Below, one piece after another: positions 8,687-16,976 of a stretch of 64,000 nucleotides of DNA. Every line of letters begins with the position of its first letter. Position 1 is the stretch's first letter. The notes under the pieces were generated by a model. The model searched no databases, was not told the DNA's origin, and saw nothing but the letters and a program-made list of their open reading frames with translations. A program made the translations under genes and the position numbers. This DNA comes from Lachnospiraceae bacterium (GTDB lineage Bacteria > Bacillota > Clostridia > Lachnospirales > Lachnospiraceae). The stretch is taken from the NCBI GenBank assembly GCA_022793195.1, contig JAAWCJ010000038.1:62001-126000 (forward strand), read 5' to 3'.

Positions 8687-9082
8687 ATGGAAAAAAACTT
8701 TGAGAATGACTGTGTAGGCAGTGGATGTTCCAGTGACTGCAGCGCCTGCTCCGGCGGCTGCGGCGGCCAGGGATTTTTAAACGAGGGAGAGGACGGAAAG
8801 ATGACCGTAACGCTGACCCTGGATGATGATTCCCTGATGGAATGTATCGTACTCACCACGTTCCCGGCAGCCGGGCGGAATTATATTGCATTGCTTCCGA
8901 CGGATCCGCCGGAAGGAGAGGAAGGGGAGGTCTATCTGTACCGGTTTGAAACAGGGCCGAACGGTGAGCCGGATCTTCAGAATATTGAAGATGACGAAGA
9001 GTATGAAGCAGTGGCGGATGCATTTGATGAGATTCTGGATGCAGCGGAATTTGATGAGCTGGTGGAAGAGGAGATGGAATAG
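8687..9082 (+). CDS. DUF1292 family protein with a Cys/Gly-rich N-terminus
   Basis: ATG 8687 is nine bases after GAGAGGA; the longer in-frame reading from 8510 has no ribosome site. The 131-residue product begins with a short Cys-rich stretch (GSGCSSDCSACSGGCGG), which may bind metal. The DUF1292 core follows: a strand-rich segment with TLDDDSLMECIVLTTF and IALLP, then a strongly acidic tail (EEYEAVADAFDEILD). DUF1292 proteins are widespread in Firmicutes, often near yrrK/yqgF, and have no settled function. Here the gene stands alone between the unknown cluster and a hairpin repeat. Confidence 0.8.
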   Translation: MEKNFENDCVGSGCSSDCSACSGGCGGQGFLNEGEDGKMTVTLTLDDDSLMECIVLTTFPAAGRNYIALLPTDPPEGEEGEVYLYRFETGPNGEPDLQNIEDDEEYEAVADAFDEILDAAEFDELVEEEME

Positions 9083-9100
9083 TTCAGCTATGTATATCCG

Positions 9101-9232
9101 CCCGGCGTCCCCACTTGCCTCTGCTGTTGTCCACGTTGATTTTTTGGTTTTAAAATCTGCCTACCGGTCAACAGCAGAGACAGGTGGGGGACGCCGGGTA
9201 AATATAAATGCAGATATTTCGCAACAGCTCCT
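9101..9232 (-). repeat. dispersed hairpin repeat, copy 2 (opposite orientation, different stem)
   Basis: Arms 9101-9129 and 9169-9198 form a near-perfect stem of about 29 bp with a 39-nt loop. The right flank, read on the minus strand, is TGTTGCGAAATAT ... ATTTACCCGGCG, matching the left end of the copy at 4781. The stem bases beyond CCCGGCG differ between the copies but stay self-complementary. It lies between convergent genes (the DUF1292 gene and ychF), where it could terminate both. Confidence 0.75.
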
Positions 9233-9251
9233 GAATGGTTTTACCTAAATT

Positions 9252-10349
9252 TTATACGTTAAACCTAAACAAAATCACATCCCCGTCTTTTACCACATAT
9301 TCTTTTCCTTCCAGGCCCACAAGGCCTTTTTCTTTTGCAGCGGCATAGCTTCCTGCATCCAGGAGCGCCTGGTAGTTTACGACTTCAGCCCGGATAAAGC
9401 CACGTTCAAAATCACTGTGGATTTTTCCGGCGGCGGCAGGAGCCTTGGTTCCGTTTTTGATGGTCCAGGCCCTGGTTTCCTGTTCTCCGGCCGTTAAGTA
9501 GCTGATGAGGCCAAGGAGACGATAGCTGGCCTTGATCAGTTTGTCCAAGCCCGACTCAGAAAGCCCCAGATCTTCCAGGAACATTTTTTTCTCATCCTCC
9601 AAAAGTTCCGCAATTTCCTGCTCAATCTGAGCGCAGATCACAAAGACTTCGCTGTTTTGGCTGGCGGCAAATTCCCGCACCTGGGTTACAAACGAGTTGG
9701 ATGCCCCATCGTCGGCCAGATCGTCTTCTGAGACATTGGCAGCAAAGATAACCGGTTTTCCTGTCAGGAGATTGAGGGAATGGAGAAAAGCCTCTTCATC
9801 TTCGTCGGAGGCGGGGAAAGTAATGGCGGGCTTCTCTTCCTCCAGCCAGGCTTTAACAGCTTTCAGGGTGTTTAGTTCCTTTGCCAGGGCTTTATCATTA
9901 AATGCGCTTCTGGCAGTTTTGGCAATTCTTCGTTCCAGGATTTCCAGGTCGGAGAAAATAAGTTCCAGATTAATGGTTTCGATATCACGGAGGGGATTGA
10001 TGGTTCCATCCACATGGACAATGTTTTCATTTTCAAAGCAACGGACCACATGGACAATGGCATCTACTTCCCGGATATTTGCCAAAAACTGGTTTCCCAG
10101 CCCTTCTCCTTTGGAAGCGCCCTTCACTAATCCTGCGATGTCCACAAACTCAATGACGGCTGGCGTTACCTTTCGGGAAGCATACATATCAGCTAAAAGC
10201 CCCAGGCGAAAATCCGGTACGGCCACTACCCCCACATTGGGATCTATAGTACAGAAGGGGTAATTGGCAGATTCTGCCCCGGCTTTGGTGAGAGAATTAA
10301 ACAGAGTGCTTTTGCCTACGTTCGGCAGGCCGACAATACCTAATTTCAT
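9252..10349 (-). CDS. ychF: redox-regulated/ribosome-binding ATPase YchF
   Basis: This Obg-related P-loop protein of 365 residues is typical of YchF/OLA1, which binds ribosomes and prefers ATP. Visible elements are the G1 loop GLPNVGKST (residues 6-14), the switch region with NYPFCTIDPN, DIAGLVKG, a long coiled-coil insertion in the middle, and the C-terminal TGS-like domain (TIKNGTKAPAAAGKIHSDFERGFIRAEV in part). The start is ATG at 10349 on the minus strand, preceded by AGGAGG. It is convergent with the DUF1292 gene and divergent from the spo0E-like gene. Confidence 0.95.
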   Translation of the reverse strand: MKLGIVGLPNVGKSTLFNSLTKAGAESANYPFCTIDPNVGVVAVPDFRLGLLADMYASRKVTPAVIEFVDIAGLVKGASKGEGLGNQFLANIREVDAIVHVVRCFENENIVHVDGTINPLRDIETINLELIFSDLEILERRIAKTARSAFNDKALAKELNTLKAVKAWLEEEKPAITFPASDEDEEAFLHSLNLLTGKPVIFAANVSEDDLADDGASNSFVTQVREFAASQNSEVFVICAQIEQEIAELLEDEKKMFLEDLGLSESGLDKLIKASYRLLGLISYLTAGEQETRAWTIKNGTKAPAAAGKIHSDFERGFIRAEVVNYQALLDAGSYAAAKEKGLVGLEGKEYVVKDGDVILFRFNV

Positions 10350-10405
10350 GGGAAAAACCTCCTAAATTGTATGGGAAATGAAACTCGTAATAGTGTAACA
10401 TACTT

Positions 10406-10438
10406 TGTCGAAAAAGAAAAGAGAAAGAACCTGTCGAA
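10406..10438 (+). promoter_or_regulatory. two perfect Spo0A boxes upstream of the spo0E-like gene
   Basis: TGTCGAA occurs exactly at 10406-10412 and 10432-10438, 26 bp apart. This is the consensus Spo0A~P box. The sites are about 71-98 bp upstream of the predicted spo0E-like transcription start, an activator-like position, and also lie upstream of divergent ychF. Confidence 0.6.
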
Positions 10439-10467
10439 AAACGGGGGAAAATGCGATGCAATCCATA

Positions 10468-10496
10468 TTGCCTTTTGACGAAAAATGACTTAGAAT
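10468..10496 (+). promoter_or_regulatory. sigma-A promoter of the spo0E-like gene
   Basis: TTGCCT, 17 bp, TAGAAT, ending 56 bp before the TTG start. Confidence 0.55.
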
Positions 10497-10552
10497 GACT
10501 AGTAGAAAGGAGCAGGTAAAAAAATAACGAAAGAATTCAGAGGGTGCATAAG

Positions 10553-10690
10553 TTGAAAAAGAAAATTGAAGAAACCAGACAAAGATTAAATGAAGCCATT
10601 GAAGAAAAAGCGTCATCGGAGAAGGTTTTAGAACTGAGTCGGGAGCTTGATTTCTTGATTGAAGAGTATCTGGAGCAAATGAAAAAATAA
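10553..10690 (+). CDS. Spo0E-like aspartyl-phosphate phosphatase
   Basis: This 45-codon gene begins with TTG at 10553, eight bases after AGAGGG; GTG 10544 in frame is an alternative. The product is two short helices with the signature SRELD (usually SQELD) at residues 29-33, followed by LIEEYL. This is the layout of the Spo0E/YisI/YnzD family, which removes phosphate from the Asp of Spo0A~P and delays sporulation. Its length (about 45-60 residues in small family members), charge pattern and signature fit. Spo0A boxes upstream suggest feedback by its own target. A strong terminator follows 50 bp downstream, so the gene is monocistronic. Confidence 0.8.
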   Translation: MKKKIEETRQRLNEAIEEKASSEKVLELSRELDFLIEEYLEQMKK

Positions 10691-10740
10691 GGGCTTCAAA
10701 AGAATAGGAAACATATAAAAGACTCCAGAGCATAATAAAA

Positions 10741-10791
10741 GCCGGTAAATGCGAAGCAGCCAGTTTGGCTGCTGCATTTGCCGGTTTTTTT
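10741..10791 (+). terminator. intrinsic terminator after the spo0E-like gene
   Basis: GCCGGTAAATGC...AAGCAGCC pairs with GGCTGCTGCATTTGCCGGT around an AGTTT loop, with one bulged base, and is followed by seven T residues. It insulates the mraZ promoter from upstream transcription. Confidence 0.85.
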
Positions 10792-10820
10792 ATTATACAG
10801 AGTTATATACCAGAATATCT

Positions 10821-10836
10821 CATATTTTGCAACAGC
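10821..10836 (+). repeat. half copy of the TGTTGCAAAATAT repeat end
   Basis: ATATTTTGCAACAGCC matches the repeat ends at 4785, 6410 and 9213. No partner arm is seen nearby. Confidence 0.5.
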
Positions 10837-10879
10837 CTCGATAAAGCCAGTTCTACCTTGTCAGAAGATGATGACTGCC

Positions 10880-10886
10880 TGTCGAA
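10880..10886 (+). promoter_or_regulatory. Spo0A box upstream of the mraZ promoter
   Basis: A perfect TGTCGAA, about 65-70 bp upstream of the predicted mraZ transcription start. Confidence 0.4.
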
Positions 10887-10915
10887 AACTTTTTGAAAAA
10901 AAGATAGGATTGCAC

Positions 10916-10944
10916 TTGTTATTTCGCTGTAAATCCTGTAAAAT
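10916..10944 (+). promoter_or_regulatory. sigma-A promoter of the dcw cluster (PmraZ)
   Basis: TTGTTA, 17 bp, TAAAAT. The -10 box overlaps the first of the MraZ operator repeats. Confidence 0.65.
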
Positions 10945-10987
10945 GGTGACAAGTGGTTAAAAAGTGGTTTCAAATGGTTTGAAGTGG
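10943..10987 (+). promoter_or_regulatory. MraZ operator: five direct repeats
   Basis: RTGG-type repeats start at 10943, 10953, 10964, 10974 and 10984, a 10-11 bp period that puts them on one face of the helix. Three read AAGTGGT or AAAGTGGTT. MraZ is known to repress its own operon by binding several TGG-containing repeats near the promoter, so autoregulation is likely. Confidence 0.75.
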
Positions 10988-11007
10988 TAGATTATTGGGT
11001 GACACAG

Positions 11008-11442
11008 ATGACAAATCAATTTATGGGTGAATACAATCATACGATGGACGCCAAAGGGCGTCTTATTGTTCCCGCCAAATTCAGAGAGGCCGGCGGGGAC
11101 AAATTTATCGTGACAAAAGGGCTGGACAAGTGCCTTTTTGTATTCACAGAGGAAAAATGGGCTTCCGTTGTCGCCAATGTCAGCCATATGCCATTAACCA
11201 GCGGAAATGCCAGGAAGTTTTCCCGTTTTTTCATCGGAAGCGCCGGTGAATGTGAGGTGGACAAGCAGGGCCGTATACTGGTTCCCGGAAGTTTGCGCGC
11301 TTATGCAGAACTGGAAAAGGAAGTGGTTCTGGTGGGAGTGGGAAGCAGAGTGGAAATCTGGAACAGGGAGTCCTGGGAGAATGCCAGCGACTATGATGGA
11401 ATTGAAGAGATTGCCGAAGGGCTGGAGGAGCTGAGATTTTAA
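11008..11442 (+). CDS. mraZ: transcriptional regulator MraZ
   Basis: Starting at ATG 11008 (GGGTG ribosome site), the protein has 144 residues, the usual MraZ length. A GTG at 10984 would lie inside the operator and is unlikely. Two SpoVT/AbrB-like DNA-binding repeats are visible, with signatures [13 protein letters not shown] (about residues 13-25) and [13 protein letters not shown] (about 87-99). MraZ controls the division and cell-wall operon that it leads. The stop is two bases before rsmH. Confidence 0.93.
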   Translation: MTNQFMGEYNHTMDAKGRLIVPAKFREAGGDKFIVTKGLDKCLFVFTEEKWASVVANVSHMPLTSGNARKFSRFFIGSAGECEVDKQGRILVPGSLRAYAELEKEVVLVGVGSRVEIWNRESWENASDYDGIEEIAEGLEELRF

Positions 11443-11444
11443 CC

Positions 11445-12380
11445 ATGGGATTTGAACATAAGCCGGTGTTATTGGAGGAAACAGTAGAATATCTGAAGAT
11501 AAATCCCGGCGGGATTTATGTGGATGGCACACTCGGTGGAGGCGGTCATGCAGAAGCCGTATGCAGAAAGTTAAATGGTTTCGGAAAGTATGTGGGGATT
11601 GACCAGGATGAAGCGGCCATCCTGGCGGCCACAAAACGTCTTGCCCCGTTTGGAAACCTGGTAACGATTGTGCGGAGCAATTATGAACACATGGAATATG
11701 TGCTGGGAACGTTGGGGATAAAGGCAGTAGACGGGATTCTCCTGGATCTGGGGGTTTCTTCTTATCAGCTTGATACCCTGGAGAGAGGATTTTCTTATAA
11801 AGAAGATACTGTACTGGACATGCGTATGGATCAGCGGCAGGCTGTGACGGCAAAAGAAATTGTCAATGGATTCAGTGAAGAGGAACTGTTTCGTATGATC
11901 CAGGATTACGGAGAGGATAAATTTGCCCGGAACATTGCAAAGCATATTGTGATGGCTAGGGAACAGAAAGAGATACGGACGACAGGAGAGCTTGTGGAGA
12001 TTATTAAAGCTGCGATTCCTGCAAAAGTGAGGATGGCAGGCGGACATCCGGCGAAAAAAACATTTCAGGCCATACGGATTGAACTGAACCGTGAGCTTGA
12101 GGTGTTGGAAGATTCCCTGGATGGAATGATCGGGCTTTTGAAGCCGGGAGGGAGGCTTTGCATCATTACTTTTCATTCCCTGGAGGACCGCATAGTGAAG
12201 ACAAGCTTTCGGAGAAATGAAAATCCCTGCACATGCCCTCCGGGATTTCCCGTATGTGTGTGTGGAAAGGTGAGCAGAGGAAAAGTGATTACGAAGAAAC
12301 CGGTTCTCCCCACAGAGGGGGAATGTTCCGATAATAAGCGGGCGAAAAGCGCCAAGCTTCGGGTGTTTGAACGGGTATAG
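11445..12380 (+). CDS. rsmH: 16S rRNA (cytosine(1402)-N(4))-methyltransferase RsmH
   Basis: The 311-residue SAM-dependent enzyme methylates C1402 in the ribosomal P site. The SAM motif [13 protein letters not shown] (about residues 25-37), [14 protein letters not shown] (about 99-112) and the C-terminal signature [10 protein letters not shown] (about 243-252) with KPVLPTEGE are all present. The start is ATG, close behind mraZ. It is the second gene of the dcw cluster, as in most bacteria. Confidence 0.95.
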   Translation: MGFEHKPVLLEETVEYLKINPGGIYVDGTLGGGGHAEAVCRKLNGFGKYVGIDQDEAAILAATKRLAPFGNLVTIVRSNYEHMEYVLGTLGIKAVDGILLDLGVSSYQLDTLERGFSYKEDTVLDMRMDQRQAVTAKEIVNGFSEEELFRMIQDYGEDKFARNIAKHIVMAREQKEIRTTGELVEIIKAAIPAKVRMAGGHPAKKTFQAIRIELNRELEVLEDSLDGMIGLLKPGGRLCIITFHSLEDRIVKTSFRRNENPCTCPPGFPVCVCGKVSRGKVITKKPVLPTEGECSDNKRAKSAKLRVFERV

Positions 12381-12418
12381 GCTGCCTTTGGCAGTCCGGG
12401 CCCAGGGAGGAAGGATTT

Positions 12419-12913
12419 ATGACAGCAAGAAGGAGACAGACGGGCCAGAGGATGGCAGAGAAGTATGAACGGCGGCAATTATATGTAGTGGAAGGGAATA
12501 CTGCAAAACAGTTAAGTCCGCAGGAGATTCCCATTTATGAGGAACAGGAAAAGAAAGCCAGACGAGCCAGAAAAATTGAAGAAAGGGCACTGCAGATCAG
12601 CCCGACTTTTGTACTGCTTTTGGCTTTTGCGTCAGCCCTGATGCTTGCCGTATGTGTAAATTATTTACAGGCGCGGGCATCGATTTATACGAGAATGATG
12701 AATGTAGAGGAGATGGAGCAGGAACTGGCCGGGCTTAAAGAGGTGAACGAAGCGACTGCATCCAGGATTGAAGCAGCCTCTGATATCAACCGGATCTACA
12801 AGATAGCCACAGAAGAGATGGGGATGGTATATCCCGAAGACAGCCAGATCATTTATTACGACAGGACAGAAAGCGAGTACGTGCAGCAATATGAAAAAAT
12901 CCCAGAGGATTAA
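12419..12913 (+). CDS. ftsL: cell division protein FtsL-like
   Basis: The 164-residue bitopic membrane protein has a basic cytosolic N-terminus of about 60 residues, one membrane helix at about 62-82 (FVLLLAFASALMLAVCVNYL), then an external coiled coil (MEQELAGLKEVNEATASRIEAAS) and a conserved end (IYKIATEEMGMVYPEDSQI). FtsL joins FtsQ and FtsB in the divisome. Sequence conservation is low in this family, so position between rsmH and a class B PBP is a main argument. The start follows GGGAGGAAGG. The 3' end overlaps the PBP gene by 23 bp. Confidence 0.85.
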   Translation: MTARRRQTGQRMAEKYERRQLYVVEGNTAKQLSPQEIPIYEEQEKKARRARKIEERALQISPTFVLLLAFASALMLAVCVNYLQARASIYTRMMNVEEMEQELAGLKEVNEATASRIEAASDINRIYKIATEEMGMVYPEDSQIIYYDRTESEYVQQYEKIPED

Positions 12914-15104
12914 AAACGGAGAAAAAACCACTGTAAAAAAGCCTCCGAAAATCTTTCGGAAATATATGAAAAAGAAACTGGCGCTTACCTTTTTTGTGGT
13001 GGCGCTGGTTTTGCTCGGTCTGGCGGTGGCAGTGGGATTTATTGGGAAGGAAAAGGGGCTGGAATATGAACAGCGGGTTCTGACTCAGCAGACGGTGGCT
13101 TCCGGTACGATTCCTTTCAAAAGAGGGGAGATCACTGACCGGAATGGGACTGTGCTGGCGGCCAATGAGGCAGTTTACAACTTGATTCTGGACCCTTCTG
13201 TTATAAATTCCAATGAAAATATTCTGGAACCGACTTTGAACCTTCTGGTGGAATGTTATGGGTATGACAGAGGAGAACTGGAAGAGTTGCTGGCGGAAAA
13301 TCCAAACAGCCAGTATATCCGGTATACCCTGAGAATGAGTGAAGAGGAACGGAATAAGTTTCTGGAGAGAAAAGAGGAAATCAACAATAATCTGAAAATT
13401 AAAGATAAAATCGAGGGTGTCTGGTTTGAGACAGAATATAAACGGATTTACCCTTATTCCACCCTGGCCTGTGATCTGATCGGGTTTGCGTCAAAGGACG
13501 GCGCGTCCGGCAGTTATGGGGTGGAGCAGTATTATAATGACGAGCTGGCCGGAACTTCCGGCAGAACTTACCGTTATATCAATGAAGATTCCGATGCGGA
13601 GCAGGTGACGCGGGATGCGGTAGATGGGAATACCATTGTATCCACCATTGATGTGAACCTTCAGTCCATTGTGGAAGAGCAGATTAAAAAGTTCAATGAG
13701 GAGGTTGGGGCGAAGAATACGGCGGTCATTATTATGGATCCCAACAACGGGGAGGTTCTGGCTATGGCATCCTATCCCTATTTTGACCTGAACAACCCTG
13801 CGGATCTTTCGGTCAGCGGCTATTACAGCCAGGAAGAAATATCGGCCATGAGTGCGGAAGAACGTCTGGAGGCGTTAAATGGATTATGGTCCAATTACGT
13901 TACTCAGAGTCTTTATGAGCCGGGCTCTACGGCAAAACCCCTGACCATAGCCGCGGGGCTGGAAGAGGGGAAGCTTTCTCCGGGAGACAGCTATATGTGT
14001 GACGGCGGCTGGGATTATGCGGAAGGAAAACGAATCAACTGCCACAAGACTTCCGGCCATGGCCTTTTGGATGTGGAAGGAGCCATTGTGGAATCCTGTA
14101 ACGACGCCTTAATCCAGATTGGCCAACAGATTGGCACCGATGTGTTCTGTAAATATCAGCCTGTTTTTGGGCTGGGAACCAGAACAGGGATAGACCTTCC
14201 GGGCGAGGAAGACGGCATTTTAAAGAAAAAAGAAGAAATGTCGGAAATTGATCTGGTGACAAACAGTTTCGGACAGAATTTTAATGCCACGGTGATTCAG
14301 ATGGCGGCGGCGCATTGTTCATTGATCAATGGCGGGTATTATTATACGCCCCATGTAGTGAAGGAGATTTTGCGGCCGGATGGTTCGGTTGTGAAAAGTG
14401 TGGACAAAACGCTGGTGCGTAAGACAGTCAGCGAGACGACGTCGGATTTTCTGAAAAAAGCCATGTTGGCCATGGTTGATAACCAGAGCCCCTGGTCCAC
14501 GGCAATTCCCGGTTATGAGATAGGAGGGAAAACGGGGACGGCAGAGAAACAGCCGCGAAGTGACAGAAAGTATGTGGTATCTTTCACCAGTTTTCTTCCT
14601 GCCAGTGATCCGGAATATTTTATGATGGTGGTTATTGATGAACCAAATGTGGAAGACCAGTCCACCGGCGGATATGCCACCAATCTGACCAGGTCTTTAT
14701 GGGAAGCGGTGATTCCTTACCTGAATCTGTTCCCCACCAGAAGTACAGGGGAAGAACAAGAAACTACACAGGCACCGCTGCCGGAGGGAGCAGAGGCTCC
14801 TGGAAACGGAGAGAACCAGGGAGGAGCTGAAAATCCTGAGGGGAACGGAAATCCCGGGGAGGCTGAAAATCCTGAGGAGAACGGAAATCCCGGAGAAGCC
14901 GAAAATCCTGAGGGGAACGGAAATCCCGGAGAAGCTGAAAATCCTGAAGGAAATGGGGAACCTGAAGGGGCCGGGAACCCTGGAGAGGCTGGAAACCCTG
15001 AGGGAGGTGAAAACCCGGAAGGTGGAGCCGCAAACGGGGAGAATCCGCCGGGGGGAGAAAACGGCGCTTATAACAATGGAATTTTTCAGGGGGATTTTGA
15101 ATAA
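12891..15104 (+). CDS. ftsI: class B penicillin-binding protein (septal transpeptidase, FtsI/PbpB position)
   Basis: The 737-residue protein cross-links septal peptidoglycan. There is a basic cytosolic start, one membrane helix at about 29-47, a dimerisation domain from about 65, then the transpeptidase domain with S346-T-A-K, S402-C-N and K547-T-G. A C-terminal tail of about 100 residues is made of Gly/Asn/Pro/Glu repeats; no PASTA domain is seen. By order (rsmH-ftsL-this-second PBP) it corresponds to B. subtilis pbpB. It overlaps ftsL by 23 bp, so translation is probably coupled. Confidence 0.9.
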   Translation: MKKSQRIKNGEKTTVKKPPKIFRKYMKKKLALTFFVVALVLLGLAVAVGFIGKEKGLEYEQRVLTQQTVASGTIPFKRGEITDRNGTVLAANEAVYNLILDPSVINSNENILEPTLNLLVECYGYDRGELEELLAENPNSQYIRYTLRMSEEERNKFLERKEEINNNLKIKDKIEGVWFETEYKRIYPYSTLACDLIGFASKDGASGSYGVEQYYNDELAGTSGRTYRYINEDSDAEQVTRDAVDGNTIVSTIDVNLQSIVEEQIKKFNEEVGAKNTAVIIMDPNNGEVLAMASYPYFDLNNPADLSVSGYYSQEEISAMSAEERLEALNGLWSNYVTQSLYEPGSTAKPLTIAAGLEEGKLSPGDSYMCDGGWDYAEGKRINCHKTSGHGLLDVEGAIVESCNDALIQIGQQIGTDVFCKYQPVFGLGTRTGIDLPGEEDGILKKKEEMSEIDLVTNSFGQNFNATVIQMAAAHCSLINGGYYYTPHVVKEILRPDGSVVKSVDKTLVRKTVSETTSDFLKKAMLAMVDNQSPWSTAIPGYEIGGKTGTAEKQPRSDRKYVVSFTSFLPASDPEYFMMVVIDEPNVEDQSTGGYATNLTRSLWEAVIPYLNLFPTRSTGEEQETTQAPLPEGAEAPGNGENQGGAENPEGNGNPGEAENPEENGNPGEAENPEGNGNPGEAENPEGNGEPEGAGNPGEAGNPEGGENPEGGAANGENPPGGENGAYNNGIFQGDFE
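14821..15060 (+). repeat. 36-bp tandem repeats encoding the PBP tail
   Basis: Imperfect direct repeats encode 12-residue units of the form ENPEGNGNPGEA. About three clear copies lie at 14829-14945, with degenerate ones after. Copy number is likely to vary between strains by slippage. Confidence 0.75.
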
Positions 15105-15131
15105 GCTTTATAAAAAAACAGGAGGGAACGG

Positions 15132-16880
15132 ATGGTTCCCAACTATACCTATCACCGTCTGAAGATTTTGATTATATTTGTAGCGTGTCTGACAGGCTTT
15201 GGGATATTGATGGGCAGACTGGGATATTTGATGCTGTTCCAGTCTGCTCATTATACAGCTTTGGCAGAAGAACTTCATGAGAGGGAACGCTCCATTAAAG
15301 CGGCCAGAGGGCGGATTTATGACGCCAACGGCATTGTGATCGCAGACAACAGGACTGTCTGTACCGTTTCGGTGATCCACAGCCAGATTACCGATGAAGA
15401 TGAAGTGACTGCTGTTCTTTCAGAACAGCTTGGAATTGAGGAAGAGACAGTACGGAAAAAAGTGGAAAAAGTCAGTTCCAGGGAAATCATCAAATCCAAT
15501 GTGGATAAATCCGTTGGCGATGCCATAAGAGCCCTTGACCTGGGCGGGGTAAAAGTGGACGAGGATTATAAACGGTATTATCCCTTTGGAAGCCTGGCTT
15601 CCAAAGTCCTTGGATTTACAGGAGGGGACAATCAGGGGATTATCGGTCTTGAAGTCATCTATGAGGAATACTTAAAAGGGCAGAACGGAACGATCCTTAC
15701 CCAGACCGACGCCAGAGGTGTGGAGATCGATGCGGCGGCGGAAGGCCGGATTGAACCGGTGGAGGGAAATAGTTTGTATCTGAGCTTGGATGTCAATATC
15801 CAGAAGTATGTGGAGCAGGAGGCCAAAAAGGTCATGGAACAAAAAAATGCCAGGCAGGTTTCCGTGATCGTCATGAATCCGAAAAACGGGGAGATCATGG
15901 CCATGGTCAATGTACCGGAGTTCGACCTCAATGATCCCTTTACGCTAAATACGCCGGTGGATACGGAAGGCTTAAGCGACCAGGAACTGCAGGATCTGCG
16001 GAACAAGATGTGGAGGAATTCCTGTATCAATGATACATATGAACCTGGTTCCACTTTTAAAATCATTACGGCTGCTGCAGGACTGGAAGAGGGGGCGGTG
16101 TCCCTTACCGATACCTTCAGCTGCCCAGGATACCGGGTTGTGGAAGACAGGAGGATTCATTGTCATAAAGTGGCTGGACATGGGGCGGAAACCTTTCTGC
16201 AAGGTGTGATGAATTCCTGCAATCCGGTTTTTATTGAGGTGGGGCTTCGTCTGGGCGTGGAAAATATGTATAAGTATTTTAAACAGTTTGGCCTTCTTTC
16301 CAGGACGGGGATTGACTTGCCCGGCGAGGCTGGCACAATCATGCATAAACAGGAAAATATGGGAGAAGTGGAACTTGCCACCGTTTCGTTTGGCCAGTCC
16401 TTTCAGATCACGCCCCTCCAGCTGATTACCACAGCCAGCTCCATCATAAACGGAGGGGTCAGGGTGACGCCTCATTTTGGGGTGGAGGTGCGAAACAGCG
16501 ACGATACTGTAATTGAACGGCTGGACTGGGGAACAGGAGAAAGGATTTTGTCGGAAGAAACAAGTGAAACCATGCGTTATGTCCTGGAACAGGTGGTGGC
16601 GGAAGGGACGGGGCACAAAGCTTATCTGGAAGGGTATCGGATTGGAGGAAAGACAGCCACTTCTGAAAAGCTTCCCAGAAGTGAAAACAAATATATTTCG
16701 TCTTTTTTGGGATTTGCGCCGGCAGATGACCCGCAGGTCATTGCCCTTATCACCATCGACGAGCCGGAGGGGATTTACTATGGAGGAACCATCGCAGCCC
16801 CGGTGGTAGCGGATATTTTTGACAATATCCTGCCTTATTTGGGCATTGAAAAAGAAGAGACCGCCACGGAAGAGGAATAA
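15132..16880 (+). CDS. spoVD: class B penicillin-binding protein, SpoVD-like
   Basis: The 582-residue transpeptidase has one N-terminal membrane helix (about residues 9-30), a dimerisation domain (YDANGIVIADNRTV near 60) and a catalytic domain with S307-T-F-K and S362-C-N. The third motif reads K507-T-A-T-S rather than KTG, a substitution I associate with SpoVD-like proteins of this group. No PASTA domain is present. The start ATG follows AGGAGGG. As the second PBP of the dcw cluster it corresponds in position to SpoVD, which makes spore cortex. A vegetative role cannot be excluded. Confidence 0.85.
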   Translation: MVPNYTYHRLKILIIFVACLTGFGILMGRLGYLMLFQSAHYTALAEELHERERSIKAARGRIYDANGIVIADNRTVCTVSVIHSQITDEDEVTAVLSEQLGIEEETVRKKVEKVSSREIIKSNVDKSVGDAIRALDLGGVKVDEDYKRYYPFGSLASKVLGFTGGDNQGIIGLEVIYEEYLKGQNGTILTQTDARGVEIDAAAEGRIEPVEGNSLYLSLDVNIQKYVEQEAKKVMEQKNARQVSVIVMNPKNGEIMAMVNVPEFDLNDPFTLNTPVDTEGLSDQELQDLRNKMWRNSCINDTYEPGSTFKIITAAAGLEEGAVSLTDTFSCPGYRVVEDRRIHCHKVAGHGAETFLQGVMNSCNPVFIEVGLRLGVENMYKYFKQFGLLSRTGIDLPGEAGTIMHKQENMGEVELATVSFGQSFQITPLQLITTASSIINGGVRVTPHFGVEVRNSDDTVIERLDWGTGERILSEETSETMRYVLEQVVAEGTGHKAYLEGYRIGGKTATSEKLPRSENKYISSFLGFAPADDPQVIALITIDEPEGIYYGGTIAAPVVADIFDNILPYLGIEKEETATEEE

Positions 16881-16976
16881 AGGTTGATTCTTTTTCTGAA
16901 AAGCTTTATACTGTAACAGTTAGGGAAAATGCAGAAGCTGTATTTTAAGCTTCGGGGGAAATACAGGAGTGGCCAT

